Source of the DNA: Chloroflexota bacterium
Lineage (GTDB): Bacteria > Chloroflexota > Anaerolineae > B4-G1
Direction: 5' to 3'
Assembly: GCA_024232355.1 (NCBI GenBank)
Contig: JAAEPW010000705.1
Span: 1-59,789, forward strand
Length of the DNA: 59,789 nucleotides
Both the position numbers and the translations under genes were made by a program. The notes below the pieces were generated by a model. It saw only the letters and a list, made by a program, of their open reading frames with translations. It did not search any database and was not told the DNA's origin. This document shows positions 24,479-33,453 of the stretch, piece by piece (within the stretch, counting starts at the first letter, position 1; each line of letters opens with the position of its first letter).

Positions 24479-25414
24479 TCAACTGGTCGATTGCGACGAA
24501 CGGTGCTCGCGCCTGGCTTGTGCGATGGATTTTTCTTGTTTTTTCCACCACGTATGGTAGGGCAACAACTCTTCAAGTGTCACTGTCTTGTCATGATCGA
24601 GAATCACCTCAGCACCCAGGTTTTCCTTGTCGATTTCCAACATCAACTGGCGGCAGTTGCCGCACGGTGAAATAACGTGGACATTGTGGTGCTCGTCCTT
24701 CCAAACGGCAACGATCTTGTTGATTCGATATACCGAATCAGTAATCATAGAGCCGATGGCATTTTGCTCGGCACAAAAGGCATTGGAACCCGAATCGGCA
24801 CATATGCCGACATAAACCTTGTTCTCGGCTGATAGGAGAGCGCAGCCGACATCTCCAAACAAGCCATTCTTCGTCTTGCGGACTTTGATGACAGATGCCG
24901 CGCGTTTGATCAGATCGTTGTTGGTCATAATTTCACGCAGCATTAACAACGAGTCGCCTTTATCAGCATGTTCCAAAAAGCCACATTTCCTATACAAGTT
25001 TATTGCGTGGTTATCTTTTGAGACCATGAGACTCGTTCTTTGAATGTTGTGCTTTGACGCATGATCGATCAACCAGTTGATCATTCTTTCCCCAATTCCT
25101 AGACGTCGATAGTCTTTATGGACCGCGATTGCTAACGCGGGTATAGTTTCCTCTATATACCCCCTGATGGAATTATCATCCGTATAAAATCTATACCAGG
25201 CTGCCCCGGCTGGAGTTGAATCAACAAGAGCAATTACAGCAATGTCTCCATCTCTTTCTCCCCAATCAACAAGTGCATTACTTACCCCTGGGGCTGCGAG
25301 TCCTTCTTCAAACGAGGGTTTGTTTGGGTTGGGGCGCCAAAAAACTGCTTCATAAAGCATTTCTCTCATAAATGGCATATCTGAATGTTGTGATTCTCTT
25401 AAAAGTATATTCAT
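24479..25414 (-). CDS. GNAT acetyltransferase - cytidine deaminase fusion
   Basis: A 311-residue fusion. Residues 1-160 are a GNAT domain with the acetyl-CoA loop RRLGIG (103-108) and NHAINLYRKCGF. Residues 165-311 are a cytidine-deaminase fold with the zinc and catalytic residues in CAEQ (C214, E216) and SPCGNCRQ (C251, C254), closest in pattern to blasticidin-S/cytidine deaminases. The deaminase begins at an internal Met that could be the start of a once separate gene. The ATG at 25414 has AAAGGAAA upstream. Both activities can detoxify nucleoside or aminoacyl-nucleoside compounds, which makes a resistance role possible. Confidence 0.82.
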   Translation of the reverse strand: MNILLRESQHSDMPFMREMLYEAVFWRPNPNKPSFEEGLAAPGVSNALVDWGERDGDIAVIALVDSTPAGAAWYRFYTDDNSIRGYIEETIPALAIAVHKDYRRLGIGERMINWLIDHASKHNIQRTSLMVSKDNHAINLYRKCGFLEHADKGDSLLMLREIMTNNDLIKRAASVIKVRKTKNGLFGDVGCALLSAENKVYVGICADSGSNAFCAEQNAIGSMITDSVYRINKIVAVWKDEHHNVHVISPCGNCRQLMLEIDKENLGAEVILDHDKTVTLEELLPYHTWWKKQEKSIAQARREHRSSQSTS

Positions 25415-25460
25415 GTTTTCCTTTCGGCGGGTTAAACTTGTATCCAAACTCTCTACACCT

Positions 25461-25570
25461 TTATACCTCAATGCGCCCAAAAGCATCCAATTGTGTCAAG
25501 GTCTCAAGCGTCAAAAGACCACGCCACTCGAGCCTGGCCTGTGTCCACATCTCTGGGTAGTTTCTTCCCC
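25461..25570 (-). pseudogene. Duplicated 3' end of the prenyltransferase-fold gene
   Basis: Read on the minus strand this stretch encodes NYPEMWTQARLEWRGLL followed by TLETLTQLDAFGRIEV and a stop. It matches the last 35 or so residues of the gene at 26404-27339 with about eight mismatches in 103 bases. No start or upstream part is present, so it is a dead fragment lying between the flavin-reductase-like and GNAT-deaminase genes. It shows that the 26404-27339 gene or its relative was once duplicated here. Confidence 0.85.
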
Positions 25571-25625
25571 AATGCAGCCGTTGTTAGCTCACCAGCATCT
25601 GGAATCTACCTCCCACGCTCTATTG

Positions 25626-26282
25626 CTACCAGTCCTCAAACAGCGCAGGATTCAGTTTCCCCTCTCCTCCCACTGCGCTCATTTCACCAGCAAGTGGATT
25701 GATCTGTTTGGTATAGCAAAGATGAGTGTCAAATGCTCTCAGTTTTTCTCGATAGTCTGTGTTTAGCAAAGCCTCCTCCAGTGTTACGTACTCGACCCGA
25801 CTTGCTATAACAACGTTGTTGCTTTGAGGTATGTCCTTTTCCCACATCACCGTGCATTCGAGGTAGAGTCCGCATTCCCGGATTCTAGGCGCATTGATCC
25901 TTACACACTCTTCCGCTGTGAGTCCTGGAGCACTTATCTCGTCGTCTTCATAGGCATTGTATTGCACGGTCTTGCCCAGTCCTGGGTTGTCTTGCGTTTG
26001 ATAGTTGATGCAGAACACGCCTTCCCGTTGCACGTTTTGATATGTGTGTCCATTCTTGTTCAAGGTAAGGATGAAATATGTCGCATGGTTTGGATCACTA
26101 TCTACAAACCCCCAAGCATGAAGACAGACATTGTTCTTGCCATTGTCCTTGTAGGTCGTGATGTAGAACATGAAATTGGGATGGTTTATGACATGATAGA
26201 GCCAATGGAAAACGTGGAACTCGTTCTTCCATTCTTCGCCGACAATCTTTGGCGGGTTGAGTGGGTCAAAACTGCATTTCAT
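25626..26282 (-). CDS. Flavin reductase-like (FMN-binding split barrel) protein
   Basis: A 218-residue protein with the layout of the flavin-reductase/DIM6-NTAB family: FMFYITTYKDNGKNNVCLHAW early (stated as pattern: strand, then N-x2-CL), FILTLNKNGHTYQNV, then EGVFCINY in the first third and a C-terminal half with NAPRIRECGLYLEC. Such proteins bind FMN and reduce flavins or act in oxygenase systems. No partner oxygenase is adjacent. ATG at 26282 with GGAG upstream. Confidence 0.75.
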   Translation of the reverse strand: MKCSFDPLNPPKIVGEEWKNEFHVFHWLYHVINHPNFMFYITTYKDNGKNNVCLHAWGFVDSDPNHATYFILTLNKNGHTYQNVQREGVFCINYQTQDNPGLGKTVQYNAYEDDEISAPGLTAEECVRINAPRIRECGLYLECTVMWEKDIPQSNNVVIASRVEYVTLEEALLNTDYREKLRAFDTHLCYTKQINPLAGEMSAVGGEGKLNPALFEDW

Positions 26283-26403
26283 TTGCTGAATCTCCTATGT
26301 AAACTGCTCGAATTTTGCCAACATACGGTGCTGATGAACACACCAATGTGTGCTTGTATCCATTCTCCACATCGATCCCAAAAATCCATACCCCGCAAGA
26401 GCT

Positions 26404-27339
26404 TTATGCCTCAATGCGTCCAAAAGCATCCAATTGCGTCAAAGTCTCAAGCGTCAAAAGACCACGCCACTCTAGCTTGGCCTGTGCCCACACCTCTGGG
26501 TAGTTTCCTCCCCAGGACCACGGAGGGTCCCAAGTCCCTTCCGGCGTCTGGTGTGTGATCTGGTAATCCAAATGCATCTGTAACTCGTCCGAGATCAGAT
26601 CGGCCCCAAAAGTCTGGGGCGAGGGGACGGCCCGCAAAGGCGTGATGCAATAAGTGTCCCACTGAGTGAGATCGCGGACCACCACGGCCGGAATCGCTTT
26701 TTGGATGCGGGCCTTGAGCCGCGTGGCATAGTGCTGCAGAAGGTTCTGCGCTTTTGCCAAATAGATCGCGTATTCCAGGTCGCTGCCGCCGCCCCCACCC
26801 AACACCTCGACGGTCTCTATGTACTTGACCGTCTCTTCCGTCACCTCATCCAACCAAGCCGCTGGCACGAGCGTCGAATAATGGTGCAGCGAGCCCAGTA
26901 TCAGTGCGCGGGGGATGATCTGGAAACCACTGAACAGCCGCGTCAGGCTTCCGTCCTCGTCGTGCCACCACGGCGCGTGGGGGAATGCGTTTGTGTCCGG
27001 TGGTACCACCCGCCACACGTGGGCGTCGTCATCGTACGTCGTGATCAGGTATGCCACCGTGTTGCGGACCATCTGGTGGTCTGCCGGGCATCCGAGTTCC
27101 CGTAACATCCGCAAACCGATCGCGGTAGCCAGCGCCGATGAGCTGGGCGTTCGCAGGTCCGATTCGAGCGCTTGGCCGAACCCGCCATCTTGGTTTTGAA
27201 AGCGCGCCAACTCGGCCAGTGCGCCATCCACGGTCGCTCCTTCAAACCGATGTTCGAACAATGCGCGTTCCAGTGGCCTGGCTTGGGTCACGAGGAATTC
27301 ACGCGCGCGTTCAAGTGCTTCTCGATTCAGATGTTTCAT
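26404..27339 (-). CDS. Prenyltransferase/squalene-oxidase-fold repeat protein
   Basis: A 311-residue soluble alpha/alpha-barrel protein with QW-like repeats (RFQNQDGGFGQALE near 46-59, GTWDPPWSWGGNYPE near 270) as in terpene cyclases and prenyltransferase beta subunits. The DxDD or zinc ligands of active enzymes are not obvious, so an enzymatic role is uncertain; many bacterial proteins of this type have no known function. The ATG at 27339 follows a strong ATAGGAGG. A fragment of its 3' end is duplicated at 25461-25570. Confidence 0.72.
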   Translation of the reverse strand: MKHLNREALERAREFLVTQARPLERALFEHRFEGATVDGALAELARFQNQDGGFGQALESDLRTPSSSALATAIGLRMLRELGCPADHQMVRNTVAYLITTYDDDAHVWRVVPPDTNAFPHAPWWHDEDGSLTRLFSGFQIIPRALILGSLHHYSTLVPAAWLDEVTEETVKYIETVEVLGGGGGSDLEYAIYLAKAQNLLQHYATRLKARIQKAIPAVVVRDLTQWDTYCITPLRAVPSPQTFGADLISDELQMHLDYQITHQTPEGTWDPPWSWGGNYPEVWAQAKLEWRGLLTLETLTQLDAFGRIEA

Positions 27340-27360
27340 TCGACCTCCTATCGTTGGAAT

Positions 27361-27470
27361 TCACTACCAAACGCTTGGTTTAGCCACGAATTCCACGAAT
27401 TCCACAAATTTTACCGCTGTGCCTACATTCGTGAAAATTCGTGCAATTCGTGGCAAAAAGTTTGCAGTAA
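27361..27470. repeat. Decayed relative of the CACGAATT palindromic element
   Basis: A 110-bp gap-filling palindrome. Inner arms GCCACGAATTCCACGAATT and AATTCGTGCAATTCGTGGC match the inner palindromes at 2500-2655 and 22801-22941, while the outer ends (TCACTACCAAACGCTT; AAAGTTTGCAGTAA) are drifted versions of their CTACCGGACACTT termini. No flanking duplication is left. It occupies almost all the space between the decarboxylase stop and the next gene's ribosome site. Confidence 0.65.
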
Positions 27471-28946
27471 TCAACTACCCTCGGCCACCAATTGCTGGGC
27501 CGTCCGGTTCAAGATTTCCAGAGTTTCGTCCACATCGTCCAAATGGCTGCGGAAAGAGCCGACGGCCATCCGCAGGACCCACTTGCCGTTGACACGGGTA
27601 GAGCTGAGGAAAATGCGCCCGTTGTCCTGAATGGTCTGTATCAAGCGACGGTTGAACTCGTCCGCGTCCCCGCGTTCGGGCAAGTAGCGATACGTCACGA
27701 TCGATAGATCGGGATATGGCCCGACCTCAAAACCGTCTATTTTCTGAATCTGCTCGTAAAAGTATCGCGCCAGATGAATCTTTTCCGACAGCGCAGCCCG
27801 AAACGGCGCGACTCCCAACAGCTTGAGAGGCAGCCACAACCGCAGCCCACGAAAATGCTTGGTCAGTTCCGGCGACATGTTTGCGGACGACAGTTCGTCA
27901 ACCTCGGATAGGATGTCCTGCATATAGTCGGCCTCCGCACTAAAGGAAGCATACAGATTGTGCCAATCTTTGGCCAAGACCGCGCCCGTGCCGTACGGCA
28001 AAAAGAGCGTTTTGTGCGGGTCCAGAACGATGGTATCAGACTTTTCCATACCCTGCAGGACCTCTTGGCCTTCTGGGCACAGGGCGAAAAACGCGCCATA
28101 CGCCCCATCGACGTGAAACCACATCTCGTGGGCGGCGGCGATGTCGCCAATGTCCGACAATGGATCGACGGCACCCGTATTCGTTGTCCCTGCCGAGGCC
28201 ACGATCAGCCAGGGGCGCAAGCCGGCTTTCTTATCGGCAGTAATGAGTTCGATCAGGGCCTTGGGGTCCATACGGTAGCCGCTATCGACGGGCACGATGC
28301 GCCGCACGCAATTGCGCAAACCCGCGATGTGAAACGCCTTGTCAACGCTGTGATGGACGTGTTCGGTCACGTAAATGACCGCTGTGTCGATCGCCCCACC
28401 CTCTATGCCGCCAGCGTCGCGGGCGGTGACGATGGCCGTCAGATTCGCCAGGCTGCCGCCCGACACCAAACTGCCCGCCGCCGTATCCGGGTACCCGATC
28501 GTGTCGGCGATCCAGCGCACCAACATGTTTTCCATCCGCACCGCGCCGGGACCAGCGAAAAAGAGGCTGGCATAACGATTCGTGACCGCGGCCAAATAGT
28601 CGCCCAACGCCGCGTGAAACAGCCCCCCGGCGGGGATATAGGCCAGAAAACGGCTCGAAGTAGGATTGATGCCCACCGTGTTGACGTTCTCATTCAATAG
28701 TGCCAGTATCCGGTCTATGCCAATGCCTTCGTCCGTAATGGGAGAGTCGTACAAAGGGCGGCCTTTGTCGGCGCGCATAATCCGCGCCGGCATGTCGGGA
28801 ATTGCCTCCAGGTACTCTTCGGCATAGGCGATCACGTGGTTCAACAGATATTGTCGTTGAGCGGCGTCTGGCTCTAACGGGCGGGCCGTTTTTTCGAGTC
28901 GCTTGATTTCGCGCATCAGTTCCGTTTCGGCGGTGTGTTGTGTCAT
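27471..28946 (-). CDS. PLP-dependent amino-acid decarboxylase (group II, AADC-like)
   Basis: A 491-residue fold-type I decarboxylase. Key residues: the His stacking region EHVHHS (195-200), WFHVDGAYG (D280) and the PLP Lys in DPHKTLF (K312). The overall pattern resembles aromatic-L-amino-acid/tyrosine decarboxylases, which convert amino acids to amines plus CO2; Glu/Cys-sulfinate decarboxylases are alternatives. ATG at 28946 with AGGAGGT upstream. It follows the peptide-use operon on the same strand but lies behind that operon's terminator, so it is probably transcribed separately. Confidence 0.87.
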   Translation of the reverse strand: MTQHTAETELMREIKRLEKTARPLEPDAAQRQYLLNHVIAYAEEYLEAIPDMPARIMRADKGRPLYDSPITDEGIGIDRILALLNENVNTVGINPTSSRFLAYIPAGGLFHAALGDYLAAVTNRYASLFFAGPGAVRMENMLVRWIADTIGYPDTAAGSLVSGGSLANLTAIVTARDAGGIEGGAIDTAVIYVTEHVHHSVDKAFHIAGLRNCVRRIVPVDSGYRMDPKALIELITADKKAGLRPWLIVASAGTTNTGAVDPLSDIGDIAAAHEMWFHVDGAYGAFFALCPEGQEVLQGMEKSDTIVLDPHKTLFLPYGTGAVLAKDWHNLYASFSAEADYMQDILSEVDELSSANMSPELTKHFRGLRLWLPLKLLGVAPFRAALSEKIHLARYFYEQIQKIDGFEVGPYPDLSIVTYRYLPERGDADEFNRRLIQTIQDNGRIFLSSTRVNGKWVLRMAVGSFRSHLDDVDETLEILNRTAQQLVAEGS

Positions 28947-28974
28947 AAGCGTGTACCTCCTATCCTGTTTACAT

Positions 28975-29072
28975 AGACCTACCAGGTTTCCGATATGGCT
29001 TTGTTAAACCAGATCCGACCGGATTACGAGTATATTTCTGCTTGCCAGGGTCTCGTAAAACCTGGCAGGTCT
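28975..29072. repeat. AGACCTRCCAGGTTT inverted-repeat element
   Basis: AGACCTACCAGGTTT (28975-28989) is mirrored by AAACCTGGCAGGTCT (29058-29072) with one mismatch; outside or next to the arms GGCTTTG and CAAAGCC pair as well. It is the same word as in the perfect hairpin at 10532-10578. It lies in the leader of the decarboxylase gene and may contain or obstruct its promoter. Confidence 0.6.
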
Positions 29073-29143
29073 TGCCAAAGCCGAATGTCAGCAATTGTAC
29101 TCATATTTGGAGCTTTGGGCAAGACCCTGCAAAAGGGGAAAAC

Positions 29144-29172
29144 AAAGCGGCCAGCTAGATGCTGGCCGCTTT
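29144..29172 (-). terminator. Rho-independent terminator of the peptide-use operon
   Basis: AAAGCGGCCAGC and GCTGGCCGCTTT form a perfect 12-bp stem with a five-base loop; read on the minus strand it is followed by GTTTTCCCCTTTT. It lies 31 bases behind the stop of the M14 peptidase gene and so probably ends the transcript that began at the binding-protein gene. Confidence 0.85.
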
Positions 29173-29202
29173 GGAACCGGAACTCTTATTCCCTCGCGTT
29201 AG

Positions 29203-30585
29203 TTATGCTACCTTCTCGCGTTCGGCGGAATAGCCCGCTGCCAACAGTGCGCTGCCCAATTGGACCCGTACCAGTTTCTTGATCGGGATCACGTCATACT
29301 CTAATTTAGATTCAAGTTCGGCGCTGTGAGCCTCAAAGGTGGCTTGAGCTTTTTCGAGCGCGGAACTCAGTGCCGGTGATTCTCCCGTGGACTCTATTTG
29401 TGCCTCGATCATCCGAACGAACATGCCCAGACTCAGCAAACGGTAAAATCCATAGATCACCAGACTGTCGAGCTTTTCCGCCACCGTCGCTGTTTTTTCG
29501 GTCTTTGGATCTGTCTTGGCCCAGTTTTCTTGGGCCTTCATATGCTTTAAAAAGGTTCGAAGGCTTTCTTCAATCGCAAAGCGAAAAGGTGATTCTACGG
29601 TCAGCTCGTCTTTGATCGCATCGTGCTGTTCTTGCAAAAAGCCAGTGTCTTTTTTGCTTTGCGCGATGCCTTGCAGAATGGCTTCTCTGCGCGTCATATC
29701 CGATGGCGATGTGTTGTGGATGGCCGGATTGTAAAAATAGGGCATCTCGCATACCAGGCAGAATGGATTGCCAAACGCTCGGGCATAGTCAAAACTAGAG
29801 GTGCCACCCGAGATGATCGTAGAGGGGTCGCTCCCGATCTGTTTTTCGAGAAAATCGTATGATTCCGAGATCGGCGGTACGTGAAAGACGGCATCCGCAT
29901 ACACAATGGCATAGGGCATCTCTGGCTCGCCCAGGTGGAGCGGCAGGTCCTGGCTTTTTACGACCTGGTGGAACGGTTCGTACAGCGATTTCGCGTCTTC
30001 CGAGACGTAAAAATATGCGCCGCCAAACCCCGAATTGTGCAGTGAATAGATGAAATCAAACTCCATTTCCTCGATCATGGTCATCAACACCTGCGTTTCG
30101 GGTAGTGGATCGTGGAAATGGAGTGTTTTATAGTCGATGGGGAACGTCCACTCTACCTGTTGGAACGATGGCGGGCGGTAGAAATGGCGGGCATAGTTCA
30201 CTGCCGAAAACGGTCCCTTGAACCACCCCTCGTTGAGGCGGGTGCCATCGGGATCGATGCACTTGATCATGTACCAGGTATAGTCCAAGGACTCGCGCAG
30301 TGCATCGTCCTCGGCCAACCGGCGCGACAGGTATTCCAACATCATACTGCCGATAGGCTCGTTGGGGTGGGGCATGGCAAAGAGCAGCGCTTTTTTCGAC
30401 CCATCGCCTATTTTTACCACCTGGATCGGATCACCCTGTCTCGAATGACCGACGGGCATCAGTTCTACGACATCGGGATAGTCGTTAGCCAGTTTTTGGG
30501 TGCTGGCTTTCAATTCGTCCACGGTGAGGAAAACCTCGTAATCGGGGACATCGTTGATGATGTCAAGGATATCGTTGAATTTCAT
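29203..30585 (-). CDS. M14 family zinc carboxypeptidase
   Basis: A 460-residue cytoplasmic metallopeptidase (no signal peptide). Zinc ligands: H73 and E76 in PHPNEPIGS, and H183 in SLHNSGFGGA; probable catalytic Glu280 in LVCEMPYF. The family removes C-terminal residues from peptides. ATG at 30585 with AAGGAG upstream. It is the last gene of the operon that starts with a peptide-binding lipoprotein and DppB/C permeases, so it probably trims imported oligopeptides together with the S9 enzyme encoded upstream. Confidence 0.87.
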   Translation of the reverse strand: MKFNDILDIINDVPDYEVFLTVDELKASTQKLANDYPDVVELMPVGHSRQGDPIQVVKIGDGSKKALLFAMPHPNEPIGSMMLEYLSRRLAEDDALRESLDYTWYMIKCIDPDGTRLNEGWFKGPFSAVNYARHFYRPPSFQQVEWTFPIDYKTLHFHDPLPETQVLMTMIEEMEFDFIYSLHNSGFGGAYFYVSEDAKSLYEPFHQVVKSQDLPLHLGEPEMPYAIVYADAVFHVPPISESYDFLEKQIGSDPSTIISGGTSSFDYARAFGNPFCLVCEMPYFYNPAIHNTSPSDMTRREAILQGIAQSKKDTGFLQEQHDAIKDELTVESPFRFAIEESLRTFLKHMKAQENWAKTDPKTEKTATVAEKLDSLVIYGFYRLLSLGMFVRMIEAQIESTGESPALSSALEKAQATFEAHSAELESKLEYDVIPIKKLVRVQLGSALLAAGYSAEREKVA

Positions 30586-30612
30586 CTTTGTATCTCCTTC
30601 TTTTGGTTTATG

Positions 30613-31038
30613 CTACAGTTGTTGCGGTTGGTAGCGTTCGGGCACGATGGCCTTTACAAATACCAGGCCAGACAATCCAGATAAAGTTGTTATCGTCAAT
30701 ATGAGGGCGCTCTGGGGCAGCACCCATAGGAAAAAGAGATTGGAAATGAAAATCTCTAAAAAGGAAAGATATTCCCCCAGAAATGACCAAAAAATATAGC
30801 TCCACAAGCCAGCGAATATCAACGTGGCGATTGCCGACGCTGTGATCGTCGAAGCGATGGCTCGCTTGTTTACGAGGGCCAGCAGAGCACCACAGATGGC
30901 GGCGAACACACCGACCCCGGCCAAACTGATCGACCAGAATGCGTAATCGTGCATCTGGGTGACCGCGGCCGTGCTCACATAGGCGAGGATCATCGCTGCC
31001 GCAAGTATGGCGGTCCATTCCTTTGCTTTTGGGTGCAT
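30613..31038 (-). CDS. Small four-helix membrane protein, unknown
   Basis: A 141-residue protein with four predicted membrane helices (about 10-26, 33-50, 62-85 and 105-130) and short loops. I do not recognise a family. It begins three bases after the preceding gene ends (GAGGAAT upstream of its ATG) and sits between the S9 and M14 peptidase genes, so it is part of the peptide-use operon, perhaps forming a membrane unit with the neighbouring single-span protein. Confidence 0.7.
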   Translation of the reverse strand: MHPKAKEWTAILAAAMILAYVSTAAVTQMHDYAFWSISLAGVGVFAAICGALLALVNKRAIASTITASAIATLIFAGLWSYIFWSFLGEYLSFLEIFISNLFFLWVLPQSALILTITTLSGLSGLVFVKAIVPERYQPQQL

Positions 31039-31041
31039 TTT

Positions 31042-31584
31042 TTATTCCTCGTACTCGGCGCGCAGCGTGATCCGATTTTGCTCCCGTGCATAAGGCAACA
31101 CTGTGTTAAACTCGGCGTTTACTTGCCAAGACAGAGAGCCATTGCGCTGTGCCTGCCTGACGATAGCCATTTGGGTGTCGTAAACGTATACGGTGAACTC
31201 GAGGGCGATATCTTGACCGGGCATCAAGACCTGGTCAATCATAGCGGCTTTGCGATGTGCTTTTGGGTCCATGTTGGGATCAGTGCCCAAGTACTGGCTG
31301 TAGCTACTGCCGATCCGTTGTCCGTTCAAGTATAGTTCAAACAGGTATCTCTCGACCCCAATGTCCAGCGCGGAACCGTTCTTTAGCCGAAAGCGCGCCA
31401 GGGCGCGTGGGTTGTCATCATCTATAATCTCGAACCCGGTGATTTCCAGGGCCAAGCCGCTCGCACTCTCGAACGAACGGATATAGTTGGAAACGTCCAT
31501 GATCAGGGCAAATACAGCCACTGTGCCCATCAAGAGCAGGGCGACGTAAGCAAAACGTTGTGTGCGTTCTCTATCTTGGGACAA
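31042..31584 (-). CDS. Membrane-anchored protein with extracytoplasmic domain, unknown
   Basis: A 180-residue protein: short basic N-terminus, one membrane helix (residues 11-30), then about 145 residues rich in beta-strand pattern facing outward (LALEITGFEIIDDDNPRA, then RFRLKNGSALDIGVERYLF). This layout resembles LEA-type or DUF4352-like beta-sandwich proteins, but I cannot name the family. The frame starts at TTG, three bases after the S9 gene stop, without a strong ribosome site; a later start would remove the membrane helix. Confidence 0.62.
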   Translation of the reverse strand: MSQDRERTQRFAYVALLLMGTVAVFALIMDVSNYIRSFESASGLALEITGFEIIDDDNPRALARFRLKNGSALDIGVERYLFELYLNGQRIGSSYSQYLGTDPNMDPKAHRKAAMIDQVLMPGQDIALEFTVYVYDTQMAIVRQAQRNGSLSWQVNAEFNTVLPYAREQNRITLRAEYEE

Positions 31585-31587
31585 TGA

Positions 31588-33426
31588 CTATTTATTAAGG
31601 ACTCGATAGGCAAAGCGCAGCAAGAGTTCCTGGTGCGCGATGCCTTGTTCGGTCTGTGCGAACGCGCCCATGTGGCCTGCATCGAACCAATGCACCTGAA
31701 TATCTTTGCCCAGAGCCTTGAATTTTTCCTCGTACATTTCTATTGGGAGTGCTGGCGTGCGCGTGTCGTTGCGCCCTTGGATGATGATCACCGGGGCGCT
31801 GACATTCTCTGCATAGGTGATGGGCGAACTGGCGGCGTATGCGTCTGGCATTTCTTTTGGTGTGCCGCCGAATAGGGATACCTGGTAACCGCGCAGCGCC
31901 TGGCTTGAATAATCGTACTGGACTGCCCAATCGGCAATGGCGATGCCCGCCATGCCCCCGGCCCACAGATCGGGCCGTTTTCCAAGCGCCAAAAGGGTCA
32001 GGTAGCCGCCATAAGACCAACCGGTCAACAAGATTTCGTCTGCTTTGGAGATTCCCTCGCGCACCAACCAATCGCGGGCTGCGACCATATCCTCCACTTC
32101 CCAGTGGCCCAGGTTGCCCATGATCTTGTCCTGGAACTCGCGGCCAAAAGTGGTCGAACCACGAAAGTTGATGGTCAGATAGGCAAAGCCGTGATCCAAC
32201 CAGGCCTGGCTCCTCGGGCTGAAGCTTTCCTCTGCGACGGCGGATGGACCTCCGTGGGTTTCAAAGATTGTCGGGAATGGACCGTCCCCCTCGGGAACAG
32301 CCAGCCAGCCCTGAATCTCTTGCCCGTCGGACGAGTTGAACGTGATCGACTTCCAAGGGCGGCCATCCGGCACCTCTCCCGCTTCCAGCACGACGTGTTT
32401 CTTGGCGCCGGTCTGCCCATCCAGGGCGAGCACTTGGATCGGGCGAGTTGAATCTTGAAAATGCGCATAAATATCGTCTTGAGGGCCAAAGTACGGGCCC
32501 GTAAAACCACTGCTCGGACAACCGGAAGGATGATCCAATTTGACCAGTGTGCTGCTTGGTAGATCGTACATGTACAATTGTTGGACGGCTTTGTGGGAAG
32601 CGGAGAACAGGATACGCTTGCCGTCCGGCGACCAATCGCAACCGGTTAGCGCTCCCTTGACGTCGTCAAATATCAGGTCGGTGCGCTCGCCGGTGAGCGG
32701 GTTCCACAGGAGCAGGGTCTCGATGCCGGTACGATTGGTCGTCGCCAGGAGGCGCACATCGTCTGGCAGGGGCGAGAACCGGATCGGCTGCAGGCTGCTT
32801 TCCTCTCCATCATACAACTCGGCGATCTGCTCGCCGCTGTTCGTGTCGAATGCCAATAGGCTGAACTGGAACTTGGCCGAGCGCGCCGTAGATTGCATCA
32901 GGGCAATCTCTCCGCCATAGGATAGGATCGGGCCAAACATGAGCGGTTTGCTGTGGTGGAGCATTCGCAGCGATCCGATGGCTCCTTCTGGTCCCAGGTC
33001 TATCACGTATAGTCGCAGGCCGTCCAAAGTTCCGGCGGTAAATCCGATAAAGTTGCCGGCGTCACTGATGGCAAAACCGGCCCGCGAGTAGGGCGGCAGG
33101 TCAGGCGTGATGCTCTCTGGCTCGCCACCCTGGTAGGGGATTCGCACCAAGTGACCGATCTCGTTCCCCTGTTCGTCATCCAGGTAGTATACGTGGCGTC
33201 CGTCTGGCGCGAGAAACCCGACCATTTCGCCTTCAGGCCGGTCGGTGATCTGGGTCAGTTGACCCGTGGGCACATCCCACGTGTACAATTGGTACACGCC
33301 ATCTTGATTCGTGACCACCAGGCCCCGGTCAGGTGCTCCTCGGGCGATCTGGGACGCGAGAATCTCTGGCGCACGAAAGCGCTGTTTCCACAGCGCAGCA
33401 TCTTGAATTTGCAGTTCTTTGATCAT
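31588..33426 (-). CDS. S9 prolyl-oligopeptidase family peptidase
   Basis: A 612-residue enzyme with an N-terminal beta-propeller of WD/TolB-like blades (about 30-340; repeated W/S-P-DG-x-R motifs such as DWSPDGKRILFSAS) and a C-terminal alpha/beta hydrolase. Catalytic triad: Ser471 in GWSYGG, Asp554 in GRNDTRTP, His585 in DAGHMG. No signal peptide, so it should cleave short peptides in the cytoplasm, as acylaminoacyl or dipeptidyl peptidases do. ATG at 33426 with AGGAAG upstream; fourth gene of the peptide-use operon. Confidence 0.92.
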   Translation of the reverse strand: MIKELQIQDAALWKQRFRAPEILASQIARGAPDRGLVVTNQDGVYQLYTWDVPTGQLTQITDRPEGEMVGFLAPDGRHVYYLDDEQGNEIGHLVRIPYQGGEPESITPDLPPYSRAGFAISDAGNFIGFTAGTLDGLRLYVIDLGPEGAIGSLRMLHHSKPLMFGPILSYGGEIALMQSTARSAKFQFSLLAFDTNSGEQIAELYDGEESSLQPIRFSPLPDDVRLLATTNRTGIETLLLWNPLTGERTDLIFDDVKGALTGCDWSPDGKRILFSASHKAVQQLYMYDLPSSTLVKLDHPSGCPSSGFTGPYFGPQDDIYAHFQDSTRPIQVLALDGQTGAKKHVVLEAGEVPDGRPWKSITFNSSDGQEIQGWLAVPEGDGPFPTIFETHGGPSAVAEESFSPRSQAWLDHGFAYLTINFRGSTTFGREFQDKIMGNLGHWEVEDMVAARDWLVREGISKADEILLTGWSYGGYLTLLALGKRPDLWAGGMAGIAIADWAVQYDYSSQALRGYQVSLFGGTPKEMPDAYAASSPITYAENVSAPVIIIQGRNDTRTPALPIEMYEEKFKALGKDIQVHWFDAGHMGAFAQTEQGIAHQELLLRFAYRVLNK

Positions 33427-33453
33427 TTTCTCTTCCTTTAATTATAGAGCCAA

